This document shows positions 21,472-33,071 of a stretch of 64,000 nucleotides of DNA, in pieces; position 1 is the stretch's first letter, and every line of letters starts with the position of its first letter. Source of the DNA: Budorcas taxicolor (taxonomy: Eukaryota; Chordata; Mammalia; Artiodactyla; Bovidae); contig NC_068930.1 of the NCBI RefSeq assembly GCF_023091745.1, positions 4,734,262 to 4,798,261 on the forward strand. The letters are read 5' to 3'. The position numbers were made by a program, and so were the translations under genes. The notes under the pieces are model-generated. The model saw nothing but the letters and a program-made list of their open reading frames with translations. It was not told where the DNA came from and made no database searches.

Positions 21472-22770
21472 TTAGATTAGTACAAACGTAATTGCAGTTT
21501 CAGTATGTAATTTAAATTATTGTAAATAGGCTCAAATGCATCTTTATTATAGTAATCAAAATAGCAACCATTACAATGAGGAACCACAACAAAATAGGAA
21601 CCATTACAAACACTTTTGCCAACAAGAAATAAACTTATTTCTGTATCATAAAAATCCATGCTTTGAGAGTCAACAAACTCTTGGAAAGCATTTTTTTGCC
21701 TCCTGCTGGTTGTGGAAGCATTTTGCCTGCCAAAAGTTGTCAAGATGTTTGAAGAACTAGTCGGAGAGAGGTCAGGTGAATATAGAGGATGAGGCAAAAT
21801 GTCATAGCCTGATTCATTCAAACTTTGAAATGTTGGTTGTGTGACATGCAGTTGGGCATTGGTCATGCAGAATTAGGCCTTTTCTGTTGACCAATGCTGG
21901 CTGCAGGCATTGCAGTATTCCATGCACCTCATTAATTTGCTGAGCATTCTTCTCAGGCCTAATGGCTTCACCAGGATTCAGAAAGATGTGGTTCATTAGA
22001 CCAGCAGCAGACCACTAAGCGGTGACCATGACCATTTTGGGTTGCAAAAACCCCACATTTTTTTGGCATTAGAAAGTGCTTTGGAGCTTCTTCTCACTCC
22101 AACTACTGAGCTGGTCACCACTGTCATATAAAATCCACTTTTCATCGCACTTCACAATCCAATTGAGAAACTCTCGTTGCATAGAACAAGAGAAGACAAC
22201 ACTTCAAAAGGATGACTTTTTTTGATTTCCAGTCAGCTCATGAGACACCCATTTATCAAGCTTTTTCACCTTTTCAATTTACTTCAAATGCCGAATGACC
22301 TTAGAATGGTTGACATTGAGTTCTTCGGCAACTTCTCTTGTAGTTAGTTGTAAGAGGATCAGCTTTGATGATCCTCTCAACTGGTTGTTGTCAACTTCTG
22401 ATGGCAGGCTGCTGTGCTCCTCATTTTTGAGGGCCTTACCTACTTTGCAAAACTTCTTGAACCACCACTGCACTGTATATTCGTTAGCAGTTTCTGGGCC
22501 ACATGTGTTGTTGATGTTGCAAATTGTCTCTGCTGCTCTACAACCCATTTTGAACTCACATAAGAAAATTGCTCAAATTTGCTTTTTGTCTAACATTTCC
22601 CAAGTCTAAAATACATATATAATACACAACAAGTAATAAGTCATCAGCAAAAAAAGCATAAAGCAAGAAATGTGCATTAAAATGATCTAAGTATAACCAC
22701 ATTTATTTAAGAATGTATTCCAATATCAAACAGCAAAGTTCAACAAAGCATAACTTTTGCACCAACCTAA
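21472..22770 (-). mobile_element. mariner (Tc1/mariner) DNA transposon
   Basis: Terminal inverted repeats are visible: left TTAGATTAGTACAAACGTAA, right (reverse complement) TTAGGTTGGTGCAAAAGTTA. Both ends are flanked by TA (21470-21471 and 22771-22772), the normal mariner target duplication. The span of 1299 bases is the usual full length. The ends match the cecropia-group mariners of mammals (Hsmar1-like TIR). The left TIR has drifted more than the right. Confidence 0.93.
21560..22610 (-). pseudogene. mariner transposase, decayed
   Basis: N-terminal part (22279-22548): KMGCRAAETICNINN-like helix-turn-helix region, TVQWWFKKFCKVGKAL and the TTREVAEELNVNHSKVIRHL second HTH. Catalytic part: NPGEAIRPEKNAQQ, then LILHDQCPTACHTT where active mariners have HDNARPH, so the second catalytic Asp remains but its surroundings are altered. 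In YSPDLSPTSSSNIL the final Asp expected after SPT is missing. Several frameshifts separate the fragments. There is no SET domain fusion nearby, so this is not a SETMAR-like host gene. Confidence 0.88.
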
Positions 22771-22772
22771 TA

Positions 22773-23261
22773 ATTCCTGCTAAGCATGATACTGATTGCA
22801 ACTGTTATTTCAGTACTTAATGCAAAGTTGCTGAAATGAATTTATTTCCACAAATTTCATTTGTGCACCCATTAAATGCTAGTTTCTTAAATAAATCATA
22901 ATAATTCTGATAATATTTGATATTATACATTTCATGGATTAGATAATTGAGCTTAAAATAAATAACATGTTGATGTTCCATGCCTAAAACCTCATAGAGC
23001 TAGGGTGTAAATCCAGGTGTGTGTGTGTGTGTGTCTGCTTTGCCAGAAGACAAATTTTTAGAATTTCAAGAATATGTTTCATTGAAATGTTTTCTCAATT
23101 TTCCAGCCATCACTTTTTATTCATTGCTTCCTAAAAGTATTATAAGAAGAATATTCTTAAATTGTTACCTGAACAGAAAGCTCCTTGTCCCTCCTTTTCC
23201 ATACTGTTCAGTTCAAACAAGGCTTCTGAAAGCCTCAGCCGGCCTGCTCTGCCCCGTTCCC
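22773..23261. other. unassigned DNA with short (GT)n
   Basis: Contains a (GT)9 tract at 23017-23034; otherwise no feature recognised. Confidence 0.45.
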
Positions 23262-23400
23262 TTGCAGTACTTAGTCCTGGTTGTGTGATTTGGGGCCAGT
23301 TGCTTATCATCTTTACACTTCAAGTTTTCATCTATAAAACTGATGATATTGTAATGATTTAAGATACAGTGTGTTGCTCAGGACTTGGGTCAGTGCCTCA
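23262..23400 (+). repeat. MIR SINE
   Basis: GTGTGATTTGGGGCCAGTTGC, TTTTCATCTATAAAACTGATG and CTTGGGTCAGTGCCTC follow the MIR core. A tail (GCTCAATAAATGCTTGTGAATG) resumes at about 23655 after the SINE insertion. Confidence 0.7.
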
Positions 23401-23401
23401 T

Positions 23402-23645
23402 GCTTGTGCTAGGTTGCTTCGGTCATGTCCAGCTCTGTGCAATCCTATGGACTGTAGCCCACTGGGTTCCTCTGTCCATGGGATTATCCAGGCAAGAATA
23501 CTGGAGTTGCCATGTCCTCCTCCAGGGGATCTTCCCAACCCCAGGAGCAATTCCACATCTCCTGTATTGGCAGGCAGGTTCTTTACCACTAGTACCACCC
23601 GAGCAGCTCAGTGTCACTTTAACCTCTGCACCACCAGGGAAACCC
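23402..23645 (-). mobile_element. Bov-tA SINE
   Basis: Reverse-complement BovA body and tRNA-like head ending at about 23607, followed by a second head remnant (CTCTGCACCACCAGGGAAACCC). It splits the older MIR/L2 tail. Confidence 0.88.
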
Positions 23646-23772
23646 TAACAAAATATAAATGCTCAATAAATGCTTGTGAATGAGTGGGTGAATGGATGAA
23701 AATGTTTTAATTTGGGATTGTCCCAGAAACAGATCTTGACAAAATGATTTGGGTACAAGTAGTATCTTTGGG

Positions 23773-24042
23773 CGGAGAAGGCAATGGTAACCCACTCCAG
23801 TACTCTTGCCTGGAAACTCTCATGGACAGAGGAGCCTGGAAGGCTGCAGACCATGGAGTCGCAAAGAGTTGGACACCACTGAGCGACTTCACTTTCACTT
23901 TTCATTTTCATGCATTGGAGAAGGAAATGGCAACCCACTCCAGTGTTCTTGCCTGGAGAATCCCAGGGACGGGGGAGCCTGATGGGCTGCCATCTATGGG
24001 GTCGCACAGAGTCAGACACGAGTGAAGCGACTTAGCAGCAGC
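23773..24042 (+). mobile_element. BovA2 SINE (dimeric)
   Basis: Two BovA units, GAGAAGGCAATGG and GAGAAGGAAATGG, are joined by the TTCACTTTCACTTTTC linker, with an AGCAGCAGC tail. AGTATCTTTGGG at 23761-23772 and 24043-24054 is a perfect 12-bp TSD. Confidence 0.95.
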
Positions 24043-24054
24043 AGTATCTTTGGG

Positions 24055-24369
24055 AACTGATTCCCAAAAAAACAGTAGGGAAATAAGGAAGTAAGTTAGG
24101 GAAGGGAGACAATGAATAAAGTTGATAAACATACTATCAATCAAGCATCCCGTATAGGCAACTAGCAAGTATATATTATAATTAATAAATTAGTTGAGTG
24201 GTGGCATTTTGAAAATTAGACATTTCAATATTTTACCCACTAGTTTCAGCATCATTGCCTGAAAGAATTTTACACTGATGGCTATACAATCACAATTTTT
24301 CCTCCATTCCTTCTATGTATATTAGATGTTTTCTTCAGTAAAGAAGATCTTGTCCTCCTAACTACCACT
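24055..24369. other. unassigned AT-rich DNA
   Basis: No recognised feature. Confidence 0.4.
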
Positions 24370-24935
24370 TTTGTTTAGTATTAATGTGGATTCATAGTTT
24401 CTCTTTTTATTCCATGTGGCAGATTACATCATTATTCTTTTTGGTGCTCAGATTGTCCTCGATTTGGCCAATCCAGACCCCTGAAGCCAATTGTGTATAC
24501 TTTTGACATGTCCTGATCAGTCTGACCATATCTTTGATTTTGGTTCAATGGGTCACTTTTTCTGTCCCAGACTTGGACTCAGTCATTTCTCAGAAACCTG
24601 GTTCCTGTTAGTAAAGTGGGTACTAGTCATTGCATCTCACTTGTCATTTCTTCAATGCCTATACTTATGGAATATATATGTGTTTGTATATATATATATA
24701 AATGATATTTCATATCCAACAATGCTGAGTTCTTTCACATCTTCTCTTGTTCCATATTCATTTCTCTTCTCCCACAATGAGAACCCAATATATTTATCAC
24801 ATTCTCTATCTTACGGTACACACACATGACCAATACCACTATCAACTACAAATGTACTAAGTTCCAGATTGCTTTGCAATGTTTCAGTCCTTAAACTAAA
24901 TTTCCATAAAGATGTTCAGAGTGTTATGTTCAGAA
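24370..24935 (-). repeat. old L1 fragment (L1M-like)
   Basis: GGTGCTCAGATTGTCC, GATTTGGCCAATCCAGACCCC, CTTTTGACATGTCCTGATCA, then a TATATATATATA stretch and TCTCCCACAATGAGAACCC follow the order of a common old L1 untranslated region in reverse. Subfamily not determined. Confidence 0.5.
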
Positions 24936-24968
24936 GTTTCTTGAATTAATTATTATTACTGATACATC

Positions 24969-25243
24969 GGAGAAGGCAATGGCACCCCACTCCAGTACTC
25001 CTGCCTGGAAAATCCCATGGACGGAGGAGCCTGGAAGGCTGCAGTCCATGGGGTCACTAGGAGTCAGACATGACTGAGCGACTTCACTTTCACTTTTCAC
25101 TTTCATGCGTTGGAGAAGGAAATGGCAATCCACTCCAGTGTTCTTGCCAGGAGGATCCCAGGGACAGGGGAGCCTGGTGGGCTGCCGTCTATGGGATCAC
25201 ACAGAGTCGGACATGACTGAAGTGACTTAGCAGCAGCAGCAGC
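24969..25243 (+). mobile_element. BovA2 SINE (dimeric)
   Basis: Two BovA units with the TTCACTTTCACTTTTC linker and an (AGC)5 tail. ATACAT occurs on both sides, a weak TSD candidate. Confidence 0.93.
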
Positions 25244-25609
25244 AGTAATACATAGTTTTTTGTTTGTTTCTGTCTGTAGGAATTTTAGGGCTTGATTCTT
25301 TTATCTGTATTAGTTTTAAACACGTAAAACATTTTAATGTTTCAAATATCAAAACTGCATAAAAGACATACTTGGAGATGTTTCCCTCTAATTCCCACCC
25401 CTTCAGCCCCATTCCCAACCACTCCCAATAAGTAGCCACTTTTTTTTTTTAAGTGTATCTTTCCTGAGTTTCCTTTTATAGAAATTAAGCTACAACACAT
25501 ATATTTATATGCATATGTAATATATATATGTATATCCTTATTATTGTTCCTTATTTCTTTGTATTTACTGTTTATTTCTTAAGGTATTTAAGAAATATGA
25601 GTTATGATA
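25244..25609. other. unassigned AT-rich DNA
   Basis: Contains T10 at 25440 and a short ATATATAT stretch near 25520. No source element recognised. Confidence 0.4.
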
Positions 25610-25925
25610 GCAAGGATATCAAACCAATCAATCCTAAAGGGAATCAACCCTGAATATTCATTGGAAGGACTGATGCTGAAGCTGAAACTACAATACTTTG
25701 GCCTCCTAATGCAAGGAATTAACTCATTGGAAAAGACCCTGATAATGGGAAAAATTGAAGGCAGGAGGAGAAGGGGACAACAGAGGGTGAGATGATTGGA
25801 TGGCATCACTGACTCAATGGACATGAGTTTGAGCAAGCTCCAGGAGATGGTGAAGAACAGGGAAGCCTGGTGTGCTGCAGTCCATGGGGTGCAGAGTTAG
25901 ACACGACTGAGCAACTGAATGACAA
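25610..25925 (+). mobile_element. BovB LINE 3' end
   Basis: The sense-strand frame NQSILKGINPEYSLEGLMLKL and the GRRRRGQQRVR tail are the C-terminal end of the BovB ORF, followed by the ACACGACTGAGCAACTGAATG end and an (AAC)n run. It is 5'-truncated. Confidence 0.92.
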
Positions 25926-25939
25926 CAACAACAACAAAA

Positions 25940-26283
25940 TTATGATAGAGAAAACCTTACACTGAGACTATATATAATCTCTTTGGGATCCTTTATTGAG
26001 ATTTCTACTCTGATTCATCAGCTATGCAGAATCCTTTGAATTCTACCTATTGTCTATATTGCAATAAATGAGCATATTCTACTTTCCCTCTTCCTTCTCT
26101 CTTCCTTCTCTTCTTATTCTAAAAATGGTGTTAGTTCTACTTTGTAATAACATGTTTTTACATACTATTCTTACATCTACTCAGCAGTTTGTTTTAGGGT
26201 TAGAGCTATAATTAAATGTATTGAATCTTATAATGAGTCTTTTTACTGATGCTTCCTTAATTATATCTTGGTTTAGTAAATTT
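25940..26283. other. unassigned AT-rich DNA
   Basis: Possibly old L1 by composition, but I cannot support a family. Confidence 0.35.
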
Positions 26284-26295
26284 GTCCTTTAGTAA

Positions 26296-26565
26296 GGAGA
26301 AGGCAATGACAATCCACTCTAGTACTCTTGCCTGGCAAATCCCATGGACAGAGGAGCCTGGTAGGCTGCAGTCCATGGAGTTGCTAGAAGTCGTACATGA
26401 CTGAGCGACTTCACTTTCACTTTTTACTTTCATGCATTGAAGAAGGAAAAGGCAACCCACTCCAGAATTCTTGCCTTGAGGATCCCAGGGCCGGGGGAGC
26501 CTGGTGGGCTGCCGTCTATGGGGTCACACAGAGTTGGACACGACTGAAGCAACTTAGCAGCAGCA
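26296..26565 (+). mobile_element. BovA2 SINE (dimeric)
   Basis: Dimeric BovA with an AGCAGCA tail, flanked by GTCCTTTAGTAA at 26284-26295 and 26566-26577 (perfect 12-bp TSD). Confidence 0.95.
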
Positions 26566-26711
26566 GTCCTTTAGTAAATCCCTCAAGAAAAGATTGAGCA
26601 TACAGTATTCCCTGAGTTTGCACATATTTTAAACTGTTTTCCTATAGCTTCGTGTTGAAAGGACAACTTGATAGGCTATAAAAAAGTTCCTTGGTTCACA
26701 TTTTATTGTGG

Positions 26712-26896
26712 GTTTTTTTTTTACATTGTAAACTTTATTTAGGCTATTTATTTATGTGGCTGTGCCTGGTCTTAGTTGCAGAACAGGGGATCCTTGATGC
26801 GGCAGGTGGGATGCAGCTCCCTGAGCAGGTCTGGGACCTGGGACTCCTGCGCTGAGAGCATGGAGCCTTAGCCACTGCGCCACCAGGGACGTCCCC
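26712..26896 (-). mobile_element. CHR-1-type SINE
   Basis: A T run (antisense tail), TATTTATGTGGCTGTGCC, then GCGCCACCAGGGACGTCCC at the right mark a reverse-oriented tRNA-derived CHR SINE. Confidence 0.8.
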
Positions 26897-27619
26897 ACAT
26901 TTTATCCGTGATCTTCATGTGTGTGTCACTCCACTCTTTCTTCACTTTTGTTGCCTTAGAGAAGTCTCATGACAGCTGGATTTTCTGTCCTTTGTAAGAA
27001 CTTTGACTTTTAGCATGGAGTCCAGATTTTTCTTTATTTTTAATGTCTAAAAGTTTTACTAAGACAGGATTTGGAGATGACCAGTTTTCCAAGTTCAGCA
27101 CAGTGAGGTCCTTTTCAACATACAGATTCCTATCTTTTTTATTTCCATATTATCTTTTTGAAATACAGTCAGAAGACTGCAGCTAGGACTAGCATGAATT
27201 CATCCCAACAGTGGAGGGGATACATACATCCATAATCAGTCTGAAGCAGACCTAAAAACCTGAAAGAACATCTGTTTGTCACTCCTATGTTATTCACCAC
27301 TGTTGCACTGTTCCTGCTCCCTTAGCTCACACCTTTGACCTGGTGGAGTGTTTCGTATGACCAGCTAACAAAGAAGAAAAAGATCTGAACTTGATTCACA
27401 ACGGGTCACCTTGTGATGTTCATGTGATGAGAAAATGAAAACCAGTTTTGTAGGGTAGGGGAAAGCCTCTCAATAGGTAGAGCTTTGAGTGGTACATCAT
27501 CCATTTTTCATGGAGAGAGAAGGTATGGATACACATGGACTCATGAGCAATAGTAAATAACTTAGCTAATTGGTCAGGAGGTACAGACAAAATTGTTCTA
27601 GATGGTAAGAGACTAAGAG
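26897..27619. other. unassigned DNA, possibly old retroelement
   Basis: No gene or clear repeat. The composition resembles decayed LINE or ERV sequence but I could not match ordered motifs. Confidence 0.35.
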
Positions 27620-29551
27620 CATTCCCTCAAGACCATGATTAAGACAAGGATTTTCACTTCATTTCTATTCAATGTTTTCTTGCAGGTCCTAGCCAGTGAA
27701 ATAGGCAAGATGAAAAAATAGCATACAAATTAGAAAGGAAAAAGTAATACTACTATTATTCATAGGTGACAAAATTATATACTTTGCTATAATAAAGAGA
27801 ATCCAAATGAATCTATAAGCCTACTTTAAGAATTAGTAAGGAATTTTGCAAGATTGTTTGAAACAAAGCCAACATATAAAAATTAATGCTTTTTCTATAT
27901 GTTAACAATAAGAAACTAGAAAATAATTTAAACATTATTATAGCACTGACTAGAAAATCCCGTGGATGGAGGAGTCTGCAAGGCTGCAGTCCATGGGGTC
28001 GCTGAGGGTCAGACACGACCCTCACTTTTCACTTTCATGCATCAGAGAAGGAAATGGCAACCCACTCCAGCGTTCTGGCCGAGAGAATCCCAGGGACAGG
28101 GGAGCCTGGTGGGCTGCCGTCTATGGGGTCACACAGAGTCGGACATGACTGAAGCAACTTAGCAGCAGCAGCATAGCATTGAAAAAGCAACAAATACTTA
28201 GTAAGTGTAATAAGAGATATACTACTCCTCCATAAAAAATTACAAAATATTTCTTGGAGAAATTAAAGTTCTAAGTAAATAAAATTTATTGCATCTTTAT
28301 GTATTAGTTGACTCATTTTTAAGATGTAATTATCTTTAAATCAATGTACATATTCAACGTAATTGTGATTCAAAAACACCAGCATTATTTTGTGTAAATT
28401 AGCCGGCTGGTTTTAAAATTCACATAGAATAAAGTATTTAAGATAAGTGTAACAAAAGGGGTGCAAGACATACACTGAAAACTACATTGCTAAAAGAAAT
28501 TAAATGAGAATTAAATAAAGGGAGGGGTATACCATGTGCATAGATTGGAAGATTCAGTCTTCTTAAGATTTCAAGTCTCTCTCAAGTTAATCTGTGGATG
28601 CAATGAAACTTTATTTGTAGAAATAAAATTATCCTAAAATTTATGTGAATTAGTAGCCAAAATAATTTTTTGAAAAATGGTTCTTTTGTTTGTTCTTTTG
28701 TATACTACATGATTTTAAATTTCATGATAAAGCTAAAGTAAATAAGACATTTTGGTGTTAATATGAGGTTAGATTTATAGACAGATAATCAGGATAGAGA
28801 GTCTCCAAATAAATTTACTTTTATGGTCAACTGATCTCCAACTAAGTGCCAGAGAAAGTCAATGCGGTAAAGCATAGTCTAAATTAATGATGCTGGGACA
28901 ACTGGATATTCGTGAACTATACTCTTATCTTATATCACAGGCAAAAATTAACTGAAAATGAATCAGAGACCTAAACATAAGAACTAAAATGATAAACTTT
29001 CTAGAAGAAAACATAGGAGAAAAAATTTTGTAAAGATTTCTTTGGTAGGACAACACCAAAAGGACAATCCATAAAAGAACACAATAAATTGAACATCATA
29101 TATTTTTTTTTCAAAATCTTATCAAAACACAAATAGTAAAATGAAGATCCACAGACTGGAGACAATATTTGCAAATTATATATCTAATAAAGGAAATATT
29201 CAGAACATATAAGGAACTCTTACAAATCAATACTAAGAGGATAGACAATCCAATTTGAAGTTGGCCAAATATTTGAATAGTCCTTTCACCAAATATAATA
29301 TTCAAATAATTAATGCAAGATATTGAACATAATTAGTATGGAGATTCAAATTAAAATCACAAAAAGATACCACATCATGTCTACTAGGATGACTTCAGTC
29401 ACAAAAGTTGATAATATCAAGCATTGTCCAAGATGTGGAAAAATTTCTGGTGGGTATATAAAATGGTACAGCCACTTTGGAATGTAGTTTGGAATTTCCT
29501 TAAAAGTTAATCATGTACTTATCATATAACTCAGCAATTCTACTCCTAGAT
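27620..29551 (+). mobile_element. old L1 (L1M-type) ORF2 region
   Basis: CAGGTCCTAGCCAGTGAAATAGGC, TATTCATAGGTGACAAAATT (a mutated FADD/ADD region), AGTGTATGACATACACTGAAAACTACATTGC-like words at 28460-28490 and CAGCCACTTTGGAATGTAG at 29470 are sense L1 ORF2 in order. The element is split by a BovA2 (27950-28172) and by the 1.87-kb insertion at 29552, and resumes at 31430. Confidence 0.8.
27950..28172 (+). mobile_element. BovA2 SINE, 5'-truncated
   Basis: The first BovA unit is incomplete, the second complete, with an AGCAGCAGC tail. ATAGCACTGA (27940-27949) and ATAGCATTGA (28173-28182) form a 10-bp TSD with one difference. Confidence 0.92.
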
Positions 29552-31417
29552 TTCTTTTCTTTTCTTTCTTTCTTTCTTTTTTTTTTTTTTGAGAAACAGA
29601 AGTTAATTAGTAACATGCATTGCACATACATGTGGGAGCACCAGTGATGGGTAACTCAAGGGGATGATTACAACTTAGTCTCTGTGGCATCTTAACAAAA
29701 GAACAACACACTTTGAGAAGTGGCAAAAAAAAAAAGAAAAATGACTTTAAATTTCTACACCAGCAAATTGTGGGAAGGCAAATACAGAGTGGGAACCTAT
29801 GAAAGACAAAGTCTTGTTAGTAAAATTTGTTAGGTAGATTCCTCTGGTGCCATCTCTGAGCTGGTAAGGGTCTAGAGGTATTTTCAGTGATTAACTTCAG
29901 TCCTTTCTGGTAGAGAAGGGTAAAGGGACACCTTTCTGAACTTCGGTCCTACTTTTAGGTAAACACTGAGCGAACGGAGAGCTTTTCTTATATCCTCTTC
30001 TCAACTGCCTGCAGTTCAAAGTAATCTTTATGCCAAAGTGATATATTTTGGGGTGGCACACTCTGCTGCCCTTCATATATCTGGCATGCAGAAGGAATCT
30101 GTGAAGTGCGGCATTTTCCCATCTTTCCTGAAATTTAAGTTGTTTGCACTTGCTTCTGCCCCTCATATTTACTGGGCACAGATTTTGTTCCTAAGCCTGT
30201 GCCAGGGGCCATGAGACGCAGACACTCACAGTAGAGGGTGCCGTGACAGAACGAACTGGGAGGACAGGAGCTGGGGGCAACGTTGCATGGTGCAGGCAGC
30301 CCGCCAGTGTCCCCCACACCGAGGTCAGCAGGCTGAAGGGAAGCTGCCAGAAAGGCAAGCATATGGATCAGCGACTGCCTGGGATGAACAGGGGATCTAG
30401 CTGTGTAGACTTTCTGGGTTCTATTTAATAGGGCATTGATTCGCAAGCCAGCATCTAGGGAGAGGCTGCTGAGTGCCAGGCGCCGGGTCAGTAAGGAGCA
30501 TGAGGCTGACTAAGCCAGCCCCTGCTCTCAGGAGACTTGTCCTCTGAATCAAGTCCTCCCCACACCGCAGTGGGGATAGGAAGCAGCGAGTTGAAATGCA
30601 CACATAATTTGTGTCTGATCTACATCATGGACCACCTGCTAGTCCGCAGAGGTGAGGGCGGAGGTCTGGGGCGCTCTGACCATTCGGCTGCTGGACCTGG
30701 TTATGGTCTCTGACCGCAGAGGAAGTCAGCAGGCACATGATGGCCCAGTCCGACCGCCTCTGTCTCAAGTGACAGCATTTCTGAGGTTCTTCTTCTTGAA
30801 AGCCAGTTGCCAGGAAACCTTCATGAGCGGCAGAAATCAGACTCCACCCCTGGGGGGTCAGCAGTGTCTCTCCCCAGCTGTCTCTGGCAGAATCCAAAGG
30901 CCACCACGTCACATTGTCATAAATGCCACCTTTCCAAGAAAACTTACGCTGCCCTGTGAAACCGGGTCACCTCTGCAGGGCTGTGAGAAGGGTGTCACTC
31001 TCAGCGGCCTCCTGGTAACTGTTTACAGGGGCTGTCATCTCAGCAGGCGCCCTGCACAAGCAGCAGACCTGGTGTCTGACCAGTAGCTGGTGCTGGCAGA
31101 GCGCGTGCCGGGGCAGGGACTTGGCCCTGCGTTCCTGCACTCTGTGGACCGACCTGCCACGGCATTTGCCCTGCTCTGGTGACGATGGCTTTGCCCCTGT
31201 TAGGGTGTGGTGGCTCTGGGGCTGGTCTGTCAAACCCCACACGTGCTGCAGAAGACAGAGTCCAGTTCAAGACAAGCTGCTTCCACCTGCCAGGGCTCGA
31301 GTGCAAAGGGAGGCACCGCTTCCCTGAAGAGCAAATAAAGGAGCCAGTTGGGAAAGTGGGGAAAGGCTCTTGGGATCCCGCCACTGGTTCTGGCAACTAC
31401 CCCAGCAGCAGCTGGGC
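29552..31417 (-). mobile_element. unidentified retroposed insertion with poly(A)
   Basis: CTACTCCTAGAT flanks the segment perfectly at 29540-29551 and 31418-31429. The left end is TTTCTTTTC-type repeats and T14, i.e. a minus-strand poly(A) with GAAA units, so this is a minus-strand RNA copy of 1866 bases. The right (5') part is GC-moderate with short overlapping frames up to 144 codons, none recognisable; the left part is AT-richer, like a 3' UTR or an LTR. No AATAAA lies within about 40 bases of the tail. Candidates are a processed pseudogene of a long non-coding or UTR-rich transcript. It interrupts an old L1. Confidence 0.75.
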
Positions 31418-31429
31418 CTACTCCTAGAT

Positions 31430-31965
31430 CTCTATCCATGAGGAAGAAAAACATATATCCCCATCAAGACTTGTATGTGAATGTCTATATAGCATTATCC
31501 ATAATAGCAAAAGCTGGAAGCTATGTAAGTCTCCACCAATTGGTATATCTGTACAACAGTATGCTAATCAACAATAAAAAAGGATCAAACTATTGCTGCA
31601 TACAACATGGATAAATGTTGAAACATTGTGCTAAATTGGAAGAAGCCAGATAGAAAACACTGTATATTGTATAATTCCATTTGTATAAAATTTCTAGAAA
31701 AAGGAAAACTGAAGAGACCGAAGATGATCAGAGGCTGCCCAGAGCTGGGAGTGGGAGCAGGGATAAGTTGCAAATGGACATGAGAGAACTTCATGGAGTG
31801 ATGCAGTTGTTTTGCAATTATATTGTGGTGATGTTTGCATAACTGTGTAATTTACTAAAAATTGTTTTAACTATACACTTACAATGAGTGAATTTCATAA
31901 TATGTAGATTATAATTCAGTAAAGAGACATGAAAACAAAAAGTATTTCAGAATTATTAGATTACT
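31430..31965 (+). mobile_element. old L1 (L1M-type) 3' end
   Basis: ATAATAGCAAAAGCTGGAAGC, AACAATAAAAAAGGATCAAAC, ACATGGATAAATGTTG and TATTGTGGTGATGTTTGC are the sense 3' end of ORF2 and the 3' UTR of an old L1, continuing from 29551. Confidence 0.82.
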
Positions 31966-32459
31966 TTTATTGGTAGGCAGAGTCACTGAATGTTAAAAGT
32001 TGTTTCTCTCTCCTTTTCTCTCTTTCTGTGTTTTGTTCCATTTGCCAGGGTATATACATTCGCTTGAGAATCCTCTGGAGTCCATGCCATCTCACTCTCA
32101 ATATATGGTTGCTTTATGCTTTCTTGCTTGTAGCCTGACCAAACTGGTCCCAGGAGTTTAAATATAAAGGACAAAGCTTTGTTCTTTGATATAGCATTTG
32201 TTGGAACCTATACTGAGAGTTATTAGGAATATGCAGATATGTTAATAAAGACACACTATGATTTTTTTTTAGTTAGGATTTGACAGTTGATTACCACAGT
32301 AGGAGAGTAGTATTCAAGTAAGGGAGATTGGTAGGGCAGGACTTGGGCACGCCTGGGTTCCTAAGAGAAATACTCTGAGAAAGCACCATAATATTCTTCT
32401 TCACCACAATGCTGGGCTGAGAAGATATGTGCACAGGGACAGGCATTTGGAGACAAGTA
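31966..32459. other. unassigned DNA
   Basis: No feature recognised. Confidence 0.4.
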
Positions 32460-32460
32460 C

Positions 32461-32676
32461 TGGCTTCCCTGGCGGCTCAGATGGTAAAGAATTCACCTGC
32501 AACGTGGGAGACCTGGGTTCTATCACTGGATTGGGAAGATCCCCTGGAGGTGGGCATGGCAACCCACTCCAGTTTTCTTGCCTGGAGAATCCCCATGGAC
32601 AGAAGAGCTTGGTGGGCTATAGTCCATGGGGTCACAAAGGGTCAATAGAATTGAGCAACTAAGCACAGCACAGCAC
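32461..32676 (+). mobile_element. Bov-tA SINE
   Basis: A complete tRNA-like head (GGCTTCCCTGGCGGCTCAG) and BovA body, ending in an AGCACAGCACAGCAC tail. No clear TSD. Confidence 0.93.
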
Positions 32677-32745
32677 CAGGAGGAGAATTTGAGGCTGCAA
32701 GCGTCATCAGCAGTACTTAATTAGGGTTAGGTTAGTAAGAAAGAA

Positions 32746-32863
32746 CCCACTCCAGTGTTCTTGCCTGGAAAATCCCAGGGACGGGGGAGCCTGTTGGGCT
32801 GCCATCTATGGGGTCGCACAGAGTCGGACACGACTGAAACGACTTAGCAGTAGCAGCAGCAGC
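32746..32863 (+). mobile_element. BovA monomer, 5'-truncated
   Basis: A single BovA unit starts at CCCACTCCAGTGTTC with a (AGC)n tail. AGTAAGAAAGAA at 32734-32745 and 32864-32875 is a perfect 12-bp TSD, so truncation happened at insertion. Confidence 0.95.
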
Positions 32864-32953
32864 AGTAAGAAAGAATCTTCATTTTGACTATAGAGTGAGA
32901 CTGTATTAATACCTCAATGGCTCAGGTCCTCAGCCTAGAACTATCTTTATCTG

Positions 32954-33050
32954 GATATATATATCCATATCTACATACATATATATCCATATATTACATA
33001 CATATATGTATATCATGTATATTTTATATATATATATATATGAAACACTC
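32954..33050. repeat. TATATCCATA/TA-rich microsatellite
   Basis: Imperfect TATA, CATA and CCATA repeats, ending in (TA)n. Confidence 0.8.
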
Positions 33051-33071
33051 CATTTCTTTTCCATATATATC

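Noticed and set aside
21472..22770. Mariner transposase as a domesticated SETMAR-like gene
   Set aside because: There is no SET domain, the frame is broken several times, and both TIRs with TA duplications are still present, as in an ordinary dead transposon.
29897..31396. Open frames of 89-144 codons within the 1.87-kb insertion as a retained gene
   Set aside because: They overlap on both strands, have no recognisable domains, and none spans the insertion; the segment looks non-coding.
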